DNA of 64,000 nt. Source: Galeopsis tetrahit. Taxonomy: Eukaryota > Streptophyta > Magnoliopsida > Lamiales > Lamiaceae. A program made the position numbers and the translations under genes. Below are positions 1 to 11,000 of the stretch, in pieces. Below the pieces are notes generated by a model, which was not told the DNA's origin, ran no database searches, and saw only the letters and a program-made list of their open reading frames with translations. The stretch covers positions 34,185,381-34,249,380 of the forward strand of contig OY776131.1 in assembly GCA_963675135.1 (NCBI GenBank), read 5' to 3'. The stretch's first letter is position 1, and each line of letters opens with the position of its first letter.

Positions 1-77
1 ACCATGCTGAAAGGGTTAGGAACAGAAGCGATCCGTTTGCACAAATTCCTTCTTTCCACAATCCCTTAAGGGATCAG

Positions 78-1160
78 ATGTTTACTTTCTCTGCACCTGG
101 GCCGAGGCCAATGGTCGTACAAGGAGAAAAACCTGAGAAATTTTCAGGGACTGGATTCAAAAGATGGCAAAGTAAGATGCGGTTTTACCTGACCATGCTT
201 GGAATGGAGAGGTTTCTGACCGAAACTAAACCTACACAGCCTGAGGCAAGTGCTAGCCAACAGGAAAGGATCTATTATGATCAGTGGTCAAGTGGTGATT
301 ATCTGTGCAGAAATCACATAATTGGAGGACTTTCTAATACCCTCTACAGTGTATACTGTGACATAAAATCTGCCAAAGAGTTGTGGGAGTCCTTGGAGAA
401 GAAGTACAGAACTGAAGGTGCTGGATTGAAGAAATTCGTCGTTGCACAACTGTACGATTTTAAGATGGAGGATAACAAATCTGTAGTGGATCAAGTCCAG
501 AAACTGCAGATTATTTTCCATAAGATAGCTGCTGAAGATATGGTTTTATCTGATGCATTTCAGGTAGCTACCGTGGTCGAGAAACTGCCTTCTTCATGGA
601 AGGATTTCAGGTCATATCTAAAGCACAAACGAAAACTTATGAGCTTGGAGGATCTGATTATCCGTCTCAGGATTGAGGAGGACAATCGAAAGAGAGAAGG
701 CAAGGGATCTGCCCTCCAGATTGAAGCCAAGGCTAACTTGATGGAACAAGAGGGTCCATCAAGGAAAAGAAAACGTCCCAATGAGTCTGCTGCCAACACA
801 ACGAAGTTTGTGAATGGGAAGGGTCCTGCCACAAAGCAGAAATTCACTGAAAATTGCTATAATTGTGGGAAACCAAACCACAAGTCCAGTGAGTGTCGTC
901 AACCCCGTCGTGACGATAAGGGAAAAGGCAAACAGAAAGTACAAGATTCTATGAACCTTACAGATTTGGATATGTCCGCAGTAGTGACGGAGGTCAACTT
1001 GGTGGACAATAAGAAAGAGTGGTTTGTGGACACTGGTGCCACCTGCCACGTCTGCTCGGAGAGATCTGCATTCTCAAGCTATTCTCCTTCTGATGGGAGA
1101 AAGTTGTTCATGGGCAATCAAGCCTCATCTGAAGTGGCTGGAATTGGGTCGTGGTGCTAA
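78..1160 (+). pseudogene. copia Gag and start of protease
   Basis: The 360-residue reading frame begins with a copia-type Gag (motif 'FKRWQSKMRFYL' near residue 28, 'ELWESLEKKY' near 102) and carries a CCHC zinc knuckle, CYNCGKPNHKSSEC, near residues 262-275, which binds element RNA in virus-like particles. It then enters an aspartic protease with the active-site triad in WFVDTGATCHV. The frame is lost near 1150 within the protease; the remaining protease sequence continues in another frame from 1151. The start chosen is the first ATG of the frame; the true start of the polyprotein may be earlier. It is a broken retroelement gene, not a host gene. Confidence 0.85.
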
Positions 1161-2410
1161 AGCTGACATCTGGAAAAGAGCTAACCTTGAAGAACGTGTT
1201 GCATGTCCCAGACATCCGGAAGAATCTGATTTCGGGGTCTCTTCTAGTTAGCAATCAATTTAGACTAGTCTTTGAGTCTGATAAGATAGTTCTTAGTAAG
1301 TTTGGTCACTTTCTCGGGAAGGGTTATCTCGAGAATGGTTTATTTAAATTAAGCACAATGGTTGTAAGCCCCAAAGGCAAACAAGTTATTAATGAAATTG
1401 CTTCCACTTCTGCTTATATCGTTGAGTGCTCCTCTTTATGGCATTTTAGATTAGGACATGTGAATTTAAAATCCATAAAACGATTAGTAAACCTCGATTT
1501 ACTTAAGATTGACAATATTGATACATCCAAACGATGTGAAATATGCACGGAAGCAAAAATGACCAAACTACCATTTAAAACTGTTGAAAGGAACACTGCT
1601 CCTCTAGACTTAATTCACACGGATGTATGTGATTTGAAGTTTGTACAAACTAGAGGAGGGAAAAAGTATTTTATTACTTTTATAGACGATTGTACAAGAT
1701 TCTGCTACGTTTACCTCTTAAGAAGTAAAGACGAAGCTATAGAAGCTTTCAAACGATACAAAAATGAAGTAGAGAATCAATTGGACACTCGAATTAAATC
1801 AATTCGTAGTGATAGAGGTGGAGAGTACGTAGCTCCGTTTGAACAATTATGTATTGAATCAGGAATTGTACATCAAACTACAACCCCTTACTCACCTCAG
1901 TCCAATGGTGTTGCGGAAAGGAAAAACCGAACACTAAAGGAGATGATGAACGCAATGTTAATCAGCTCTGGTCTACCTCAGAACTTGTGGGGGGAAGCCA
2001 TTCTGTCGGCTAACCACATTCTGAATAAGATTCCTCATAAAACTAAGGATCAAACTCCTTATGAAATATGGAGGAAACGAAAATCTTCATACAAATATCT
2101 CAAAGTGTGGGGGTGTTTGGCTAAGGTTGAAGTACCACTTCCTAAACAAGTTAAAATCGGCCCTAAAATAGTCGATTGTATCTTTATAAGATATGCTTCA
2201 AACAGTAGTGTCTATCGATTTTTGATTCACAAATCTGAAATACCGGATATGACAGAAGGCACTACAATTGAGTTAAGGAACGCAGTGTTCTTTGAAAACA
2301 TTTTTCCTCTTAAGGAAAAAGAGGAAGTGAGTTCGAATAAGAGAACTCTTGAAGCAACAGACGACACTGTTGGTCCTTCCACTCAGGAGAGTGAAGAACC
2401 GAGACGCTAG
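1151..2410 (+). pseudogene. copia protease tail and integrase
   Basis: This frame continues the protease ('NVLHVPDIRKNLISG') and then gives the integrase: the GAG-pre-integrase zinc motif with 'HFRLGHVNLKSI' and 'CEICTEAKMTK', followed by the DDE catalytic core with 'IHTDVCD', 'IRSDRGGEYV' and 'SPQSNGVAERKNRTLKEM'. All three acidic residues are visible. Integrase joins the element cDNA to the genome in the nucleus. The frame ends at 2410 after a frameshift just upstream of the reverse transcriptase, which continues in the frame that is open from 2349. Confidence 0.85.
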
Positions 2411-3977
2411 AATTGATAAAGATTTTGGTTCAGACTTCATTACTTATGTTTTGGAGGAAGATGAACCTAAAACTATCAAAGAAGCTATGGCAAGACCAGA
2501 TGCACACCTCTGGAAGGAAGCCATAAAAAGTGAATACGAGTCTATTCTGTTAAATCACACATGGGAGTTGGTCGAGCTCCCTAAAGGTTGTAAGCCCTTA
2601 GGATGCAAGTGGATCCTTAGAAGAAAGTACAAAGCAGATGGATCTGTTGACATGTACAAAGCTCGTCTAGTTGCAAAGGGTTTTAAACAAAAGGAAGGGT
2701 ATGATTTCTTCGATACATACTCACCAGTGACAAGAATCACCTCCATTCGGGTGTTAGTCGCTATTGCTGCTTTGCACAATCTCGAAATACACCAAATGGA
2801 CGTTAAGACAACGTTTCTTAATGGTGAGATGGATGCTGAAATATACATGGATCAACCTGAAGGATATGTTGCTCCTGGAAACGAGAAAAAGGTGTGCAAA
2901 CTCGTTCGATCACTGTATGGACTTAAGCAAGCTCCAAAACAGTGGCATTTGAAATTTGACAATACAATGTTGTCAAATGGGTTTCGAATTAACGAGTGTG
3001 ATAAGTGTGTATATGTGAAAGATACACCTAATGAATTTGTTATTGTATGCTTATATGTCGATGACATGTTAACCATGAGTAACAATCACAATATCATAGT
3101 TACTACGAAGAACATGTTAAGTAGAAACTTTGACATGAAAGACATGGGATTAACAGATGTGATTCTTGGAATCAAGATAGAGAAAACGTCTGATGGAATT
3201 TCCTTGACACAATCTCACTATGTGGAGAAGGTACTAAAGCAATTTAATGCCTTTAACGATCCACCTGCTAAGACACCTTTGGAACTCAATGTTCACTTGA
3301 GAAAGAATAGAGGAGAACCAGTGGCTCAACTGGAATACGCAAGGATCATTGGAAGTGTGATGTACATCACGAACTGTACACGCCCTGATCTTGCATGTTC
3401 AGTAAACAAGTTGAGTCAATACACGAACAATCCAAGTCATGAGCACTGGAAAGCACTGAAAAGGGTATTAAGATACTTGAAGTACACCCTTGATTATGGG
3501 CTTCACTACACAAGACATCCAGCTGTAGTCGAAGGATACAGTGATGCAAATTGGATATCAGACACTAAAGATTCGTTATCCACTAGTGGATATGTATTCA
3601 CTATTGGAGGAGCAGCAGTGTCGTGGAGGTCCAAGAAACAAACGTGTATTGCCCGTTCCACAATGGAATCAGAATTTATCGTTTTAGACCTAGCCGCTGC
3701 AGAGGCTGAATGGTTGCGTAACTTTCTGGAAGACATTCTGTGTTGGAACAAGCCGGTGCCTTCAGTGACGGTACACTGTGACAGTCAAGCTGCCATTGGG
3801 AGAGCTACGAATGTCATGTACAACGGAAAGTCGAGACACATACGTCGTCGACACAACTCCGTTAGAGAATTGATCTCCACTGGACAATATAGCGGATCCG
3901 CTCACGAAGAGCATAAACTGAGATCAATTGAACAAGCTGGTAGAAGGAATGGGTCTAAAACCCACAAGAAAAACTAA
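2349..3977 (+). pseudogene. copia reverse transcriptase and RNase H
   Basis: The reverse transcriptase shows the copia hallmarks 'GCKWILRRKYKADGS', 'YKARLVAKGF', 'QMDVKTTFLNGE', 'LYGLKQAPKQWH' and the catalytic 'LYVDDML' near 3050-3070. RNase H follows with 'GYSDANWISDTKDSLSTSGY', 'MESEF' and 'VHCDSQAAI'. After 'KSRHIRRRHNSVRELISTG' (near 3880) the expected C-terminal tail is replaced by unrelated residues, so a small indel has changed the frame there. The catalytic motifs themselves are intact; the product would still be unusable because gag, integrase and reverse transcriptase are in different frames. Confidence 0.87.
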
Positions 3978-4493
3978 AGCAGTGGAAACCCAACCATGAT
4001 GACTGGAGATCCCAAGAACTTGGTTCAATGGGAAAACGAAACTGTGGAAGTTAGTGATAAAACACTTGAAAAACCACGACTATTCCTGACAGCACAACCT
4101 CAAGTGTTAGCAACCCGTAAAATGTGGTAAAGGTTGAGTCTTTGACTCTTAATAATTCCTAGAGTATAACGGGATACTCGAAAGGAGGTTACCTATATAA
4201 ATGAGAAGTGAGGGCCGCTTCGACCAAACATTTATGAACACAAATGACGTCCATGGCCAAAACGGACAAAAACGTGAGAACGTTACGAAGACGAGATTGA
4301 AGTGTGCTGACACTGTTGATTAGGTATACACTATGGAGGAGTAGTTCAAGGCACTGCGTCCACTAAGCCGCCGGTGTACCCGATAGTGTTTGGCTACGGA
4401 AAGTTCAAAGCCAAAAACTACTTTTCCGGACGCACGGAGATCTCAATCGAACTGAACACTGAGTCTGATGTTGTATAGACACGATTTTCACTC

Positions 4494-4504
4494 ATGTGGG
4501 GGAC
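4494..4504 (+). other. polypurine tract of the copia element
   Basis: A G-rich purine run (TGTGGGGGAC) sits immediately before TGTTGGAATT, the inferred start of the 3' LTR. This is the position and composition of a polypurine tract used to prime plus-strand cDNA. Confidence 0.7.
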
Positions 4505-5530
4505 TGTTGGAATTAATGTGGGATTTAATTGGGTTTTGACACCCTTATCTAATTAATTAATTAGATGGACTAAACGTTAATTATAAAATAATTGAACGTG
4601 ACTTAGTCGATCTACTCGCGGAGTAGATGAACGTGATATATTTAATATCTCAAAACCAAGTTAAGGTGAGTGAGAAATTAATTGTTGAAGTTGAGTGTTT
4701 CAACTTGAAGTTCGAGGTGTGGGAATGTGAAGGATCACATGTCCCACATAGAAAACCTACAAAACATTTAAGAGGTTTAAAGGCATTGAAGTAGGATTGG
4801 AGTTCATCTATGTATTAAGGGTACACTCCCCAAAGAGCCACACGCGCGCGCGCGCCCGCGCGGTCGGCTCGGCTTCGAATTTGGCAATTGGTCTTTGGTG
4901 GTCTTTGGGGCCCGCCTATCTTTTTGCAGACCCAAAAACTCCGAAGGCCCAACTAAGGAATTGGTTCGGCCCATTTCGAAATACTTCAAGAATGTTCCAG
5001 AATTATCTGGAAGTCTCAAACTTGGTCTTCAAGACTTATCCACGTGCGCGATATTCTCGCAATCTTTGTGATATTTTCGCGATCTCAACCCACGATTCGA
5101 GATTGGGCCCACGCATGATTTCAGCAACCACCTAGGGTTTCGTCTGCCTATAAATATCAGCCTCTTCCCTCCTTATTTCCTACGCTGAAATTCGCCCCTC
5201 TGCTTCTCGTCTCTCCTCTCATCTGTCTGCAGTGTTGAGCTCCCAAAAGCCATACACTGTTCTTTCTCGTGCCGGATTTATTTCCGTGTGTTCAGTTCGT
5301 ACCTAGTACGTTCGTTGAGGCTTCGTTTACAGTGGTGCTATTGTTTACGAAGTGGAAGTCGTTTTACCTTTGGGAACGGAACGCCATACCAGTCGAGCAC
5401 TACCTGGGCGTATTCTGTTCTCAAGTGGTGAAATCAAAAATTACATATAACTATTTTTGGACCATTTCAAAAAAGATGAAAAGTTATAGGACTAAATTGA
5501 TTTTTTTCCCTATTCTCAAGTGGTGAAATC
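4505..5530 (+). repeat. 3' LTR of the copia element (right end approximate)
   Basis: It begins TGTTGGAATT right after the purine tract. A TATA box (TATAAATA, 5149-5156) precedes a pyrimidine-rich leader, which fits the U3/R layout of an LTR promoter. A CA/CG alternating run lies near 4840-4862. The sequence 'TTCTCAAGTGGTGAAATCAAAA' occurs twice, near 5418 and 5512, separated by about 70 bases, so either the LTR end carries a small duplication or a later insertion is present. The exact 3' end is not resolved. Confidence 0.65.
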
Positions 5531-6122
5531 AAAACACTTCTTCCGAATCTTGGGGAAAATTATATTTATATACATTTGCTTTTCTCTGTGATAGTGATAG
5601 TGTTTGTTGAGACTTTTTATAATAATCATAAAGTTTGTAATTAAATTAATATTGAGACTAAAGATAAGATACTTATTTAGAATTAACCCAAATATTTATG
5701 TATAAACTATTTAACATGTGTAATTATATCAAGTAGTTTCTAGCATTATAACAAAATTAAACTCTAGTTATGTTAATTAAACAATTTTCTTACAAAATTA
5801 AACTCTAGTTATGTTAATTAAACAATTTTCTTTGTATTATGTTTAATTAACATGGCTAACAGCATAAACCAACTTTTTTAACAAACTATACAAATTTTAT
5901 AATTGAATCAAAAAACCAGACAATTCTGTACGAACAAATTCTTAGAACGGTCTGATTTGGCTGCTGAGATATGGAGAATCAAGAACTTTTTTTTAAAAAA
6001 ATAAATGAAATTCAGAAAAAAAAAAAAAAAAAAGCATGTCCCATAATTTCGTAATTAATAAAATTGACCATCTAAGAAGCAAATTAAGCAACGTACTACT
6101 GATTTCTGAACACAAGGAATTC
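5531..6122. other. AT-rich spacer with a 41-bp tandem duplication
   Basis: No gene is visible. A 41-bp unit beginning ACAAAATTAAACTCTAG is present twice in tandem (5751-5791 and 5792-5832). A poly-A run of about 19 bases lies near 6016. Confidence 0.7.
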
Positions 6123-7697
6123 GGGTTTTTTATCAGTTTATTATAAATAAATAAATTAATTTGTAAAATACGGTGGGAAGCAAGTAGAACGCGTTGCCCC
6201 TCAGCGTTTGTCTCTTTTTTTTATTTTTTGTAATTGGAAAACGCTCTGGGGCGGAGCGTTTTCCTTGTTGGTGTATATATATATATATTTTGCATGTGGT
6301 ATGACATAATGCATGCATCCATTTCTCATGCATGTTTAAAAAAAAAAAATTGGGAAATGCCCAGCTTCAGCACTTGTGTAATTAACTAAAAACATTTCTA
6401 AAATATTTACATTTTTTTAATAGCATGCAAAATATATGTAATGATGATCATTTCTGCAACAACTTTTTATTTTGTTTTCAGTAATTGTAATTGGTTTGAT
6501 TTTAAGATAACAATAATTAATTATTAATTAGTACAAAATAAAGATTGATTTTATATATATATATATATAAATGAGGAATTTTATACGACGGTCTATTGTA
6601 TGAGACGTAGCTCAACTTTACTATTTATATTTTACTTTGCTTTAAAATTACATTTCGGTATAAATTTACGGATCATAAAATTTTATATATGAAGAGAATG
6701 TCTCATATAAGATTTCATATATAAAAAAATCATAGTATAATTTAATTTTGTCTCTTAATTAGAATTAGATTTTAAAAATGACTACTCTCCACATTCTGCG
6801 ATTATTTACACACTTACAAATGAAAATAACCCACAAAAATAATTGTCTCATATTGTAATGACAATATTTTAACTTTAAAATTTTCACTAATTCTACTATT
6901 AACGTACGTATCTAAAAGTTCGAACTTATAGAGAAGGTAAAACACAAAAATAAATGTCAACTACAATTTCATAAAACACCAAAGAGAAGGTAAAAAATAT
7001 GAGTTCAAAATAAGTGTCAATTTTATTAAATTAAATGATTTTTTTATCTATAAAATCTAGTAGGAGAAAAAGTGTCTATCACTTATAAATTTTATGATCT
7101 ATAAATTTATGAATTTATCCAAATCGTATTTTAAAATAAAGTAAAATATAAATAGTAAATTAGTTGAGCAAATCAATTAATAATTTAGCCAAGTCTCATG
7201 TTTTTTTTTAATATATATATATATTTTATAATCAATCTTTATTTTGTACTAATTAATAATTAATTATTGTTATCTTAAAATCAAACCAATTACTGTTACT
7301 GAAAACAAAATAAAAAGTTGTTGCAGAAATGATCATCATTACATATATTTTGCTATTAAAAAAATGTAAATATTTTAGAAATGTTTTTAGTTAATTATAC
7401 AAGTGCCGGGGCATTTCCCAATTTTTTTTTTTTTTAAAACATGCATGAGAAATGGATGCATGCATTATGCCATGGCACATGCAAAATATATATATGTACA
7501 CCAAGGAGCGTTTTCCAATTACAAAAAATAAAAAAATAAAATAAAAAGACAAATGCGGAGGGGCAACACGTTTTACTTAAAAATAGATACAGAAACGCTT
7601 TGCTTCCACGCGTTTTACTATAATTTTATAAAACATTATACCTTCACCGTATTTTATAAATTAATTAATTTATTTATAATAAACTGATAAAAAACCC
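6123..7697. mobile_element. foldback-like element with long terminal inverted repeats
   Basis: The two ends are GGGTTTTTTATCAGTTTATT (6123 on) and its complement AATAAACTGATAAAAAACCC (ending 7697). The complementarity continues inward with small indels through the sequences 'GCGTTTTCC', 'GAAATGGATGCATGCATTATG', 'ATGATCATTTCTGCAACAAC' and 'TAGTACAAAATAAAGATTG', to about 6695 on the left and about 7075 on the right. Each arm is therefore about 570-620 bp around a loop of about 380 bp. There is no transposase ORF. I found no clear target duplication beside the ends. It resembles long-TIR MITEs of the Mutator or foldback type; the superfamily is not settled. Confidence 0.8.
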
Positions 7698-8054
7698 AAA
7701 CATTTGTTTTACATCTTTATAATAAATGACTTCAAAATGTAGGTCAAAAAAAATATAAAGATATTATAACTAAATAAAACATTGAATTAGAATCCAGGTG
7801 ATTTTTTTCCCTCAATTTCAGTTGCCACACATGTAAGAAAACAATATACAGGTGTTAAATACTACCAAAACTGCCACTGATCTATCTTGAAGATCAGTTC
7901 CAAGCACCTACAGGTTTTAAATTAGTTTACAGAAATTACAAGCAAAAATGAAGTCTCTTTCAATCCAACCCATATTCACTAGTTGGCTAGTTGCTCATGT
8001 GTATAAACGATTGTACCTCGGAATAAATTGAAAAACAACATTGTATTCTGGAAG
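7698..8054. other. spacer and probable 3' UTR of the helicase gene
   Basis: AT-rich sequence downstream of the minus-strand helicase stop codon at 8055-8057. It probably includes the 3' UTR; several A/T-rich stretches could supply polyadenylation signals but none stands out. Confidence 0.4.
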
Positions 8055-11000
8055 TTAGTGGCTTTCATCCATGCTTTTACCTTTCCTCTTCGTTCCAGCT
8101 TTATTTCCTCGCTTTGGCGCCTGCAACAAGACATCTTTGTTTGAGCAAAAAATAAAGGAATGACGCTCTTAATATCAAAGAGACGGATATATGTTTCAAA
8201 TTGCAATGTCTTCCGTAAGACTAATTAATATTGGTGGTCCTTATCAGGCAACTAGCAAAAAAGTGAGGCCATAACACAAATACAATAGAGGATAATATTT
8301 TACCTCAGCAGAGAATGTTTTCAGGGGATTTCTACACTTTTTTAATTTTCCTTTAATCCCCGCTTGACGATGGCGATTAGAGCTGGTGTTTCCCATGGCT
8401 GCTCTAGCAAGCTTTACGATCTTGCTAGCTTCTTTTGTTGTGGGGTCCAATAAGTACTCAGGCACATCGCGTAGGTGGTGGGCTGGTTCCTTTTTACTCA
8501 GAACTTTGTCGTGTTTCAACAGATCTGCAGTTCGAACAAGCAGATAATCAGTCACTAACCATCTAATTATGCTAATTAATAAGCATTCTTATCATCCCAG
8601 TGAGATTTTACCTAAGTCTTTTGGGTTATCTTGAAAATGGGCCTTCAACCTGCGTTTTTTAGAAATATAAAAAACACCCTGTTAGAAATTTTGGAAAAAG
8701 CAAACCAAGCATGGTCAAGATTTTTCTTATCAACAAGACTGTAATATTCCAGGAATCAGTGTTACGTAGTACTCAGAGATATAATATATGACAATTCTAC
8801 TACTGAATCAAGCAGAATTAAAAGAAAGAAACCATTGGTTTTAGAAAATTGAGGTATTTAGTAGATCCCCAAACGTCTCATTCATATACAAGCTCAGGAA
8901 TCAGAAAATAATGATATGAAAGAATCTCAATACTACTCTTTTTTTTTTCCAGAAAAGTTTGGTCAGAAGATAACTCACTTCTCAGAGTTGAGAATTTCAT
9001 TTCTCAGATCCTTCGCACGTGATTCCCTCACAGCGATTTTTGTTACACTCCTTGAAACATCCTGCAAGTAAATGATGGCTTTAATGTTATGCCCTCTGAT
9101 GGTGTAAAAGGGTCGAGAAACAAGAAAAAATAAACAATAGTAAAAAATATAATATAAAAGAATTTCCAGGATTAAATCCTGCCCAACCAAAAATTGTCGT
9201 TCCCAAATTCTATAATTCCACCAGATGCCATAACAACATAAAACATCGTGATATAAATTAGACTCTAAACCTAAACCCTAACTTAGCCCACAGGCTGTAT
9301 ATAAAAGAAATTAAGTTTAAAATACCCCGACTATAATAATAATGATAATAAGACAATAATATAGATCGTATGACCCTCTGCACCAGAACAAAAAAACAAG
9401 TTTGTAGACTATACATTTGATCAACACATATACGACGAAGAATGCAATTTTTTTCAATCTAGATTTCATTCCGGGAAAATATTTGTAACATTTCAAGTGA
9501 AGTGTGGTTACTCTTTTGAGGCGCATTTACAAAAATATTTGTAACATTTCAAGGAGTTCTTTCACTTCGGCACATAAGGTTTTCCTAAAAAGAGGTTTAA
9601 AAATTTTCATTTACCTCGGCTCTGTACCGTAGCGACTCCACAGCATTCTTACTAAGCAACGGGAATGGAGCAATAAATTTTGAATCCTCATTACCATCTT
9701 CACCCACAACAGATTTTATCTCTTCAAAAATTTCCATCTCTTCAGGAGAAACCTATCATAAAGCATAGGAAAATTCCAGCATATCATAATATATAATGTA
9801 ACTATAGAATAAAATTCCATTTACTTTGGTCAACAAAAACCATGAGCAAGCCACTAGTGTGTTCTTTTCATGTAATGGTTTCATATTACTCAAGAAAAAA
9901 CTTACCAAAGAGACAGAGGCACCGGTATTATATGCTCTTCCAGTGCGCCCAATCCGATGCACATACCCCGCTGCAGTTTTAGGCATATCAAAGTTGACAA
10001 CCTAGCATAAGTGAGATTGGTCATATTAAAGTATCGATGTCTTTTAATAGTTACTATAGATCCATCTGATAAATGCTTAACTACATCAAACTATAAATAA
10101 GAAATCAAAAGGGAAAGCATAAGTACTTCATCTGAAACCAACATTTGATTACAGTATATCATCCATTTCACAATATCAAAAAGGAGAGAAGCCCAATTAC
10201 TTCATCTCAAACCAGCACCCAGATTGTCAAAATAGTTCACATAAATAAATAAAAACAATATTTGATAACTTATTCAGAGCATATCATTCACTTCTTTATA
10301 AACAACACTAACTGATGCCAATTTTTTCCCAAAACTATAAAGCATGAACAATCAAGCCATTGCTTTCTCCTTTTATAAATTGAAATTGATTCCAACTAAC
10401 AAAAGACAAGGCTCTAACCAACCAAGAATCCAAAATTTATGAGCAACTAAAAGGTCATATTTTCAATTTTACCCTCAAACTGTGCTTACTAATATTATGT
10501 CAAAACTGGGGGATACATATTTCAAATAATTATGTGTCTTAGTTGCAAAATTGAATGGCCATGTGAGCAGTATTGCAGTCATAAGCCCATTCTAAACACA
10601 AATAGAAACTCTGCATAACAGATTACGCATCAAGTATACTATCTTCAGAGACTCTAACTAAAATGGCATCCACAACCTAGCAGAATATTCATTCAAGATG
10701 TACAAGTTAATCAGCTCACCGTATGCACATTTTTGAAGTCTATTCCTCTTACTACACCAAATTCTGCATCAAGCTTTTTCTTGGGATGTTTTTTAGATTT
10801 TTTCCGAGGACGACTTTCCTTATCATTGTCCTCTTCCGCTGTTTGACTGTTATCAGTTGCAACAAGGTAATCGAAAAGGCCAGCATTGAATTCCTGAGAA
10901 AATAACGAAAAGTTGAAAATTAATGTTATGGAATAATTTAGTTCATGAAATCTAAACGAGCTGGGGGCTTTAAATAAGGTTTTGAGTCAACCAAAAATAC

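Larger units (their letters stand above)
1..5530 (+). mobile_element. Ty1/copia LTR retrotransposon, 5' end outside window
   Basis: Domains run gag, protease, integrase, reverse transcriptase, RNase H in copia order on the plus strand, followed by a purine-rich tract and an LTR that starts TGTTGG at 4505. The 5' LTR and primer binding site lie before position 1. The coding part is split over three frames by two frameshifts (near 1150 and 2400), and the RNase H tail is also disturbed, so this copy cannot make its own polyprotein. The stretch 3978-4494 between RNase H and the purine tract has no convincing ORF. The right boundary is uncertain because the LTR end is not matched to a second LTR here. 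Confidence 0.9.

Noticed and set aside
4797..5135. 112-aa open frame in the copia LTR
   Set aside because: It covers the CACGCGCG run and LTR promoter sequence, has no recognisable domain, and overlaps a similar antisense frame.
8244..8555. Stand-alone 103-aa protein
   Set aside because: It is exon 14 of the helicase plus flanking intron read-through; the GT-AG sites and frame fit the larger gene.
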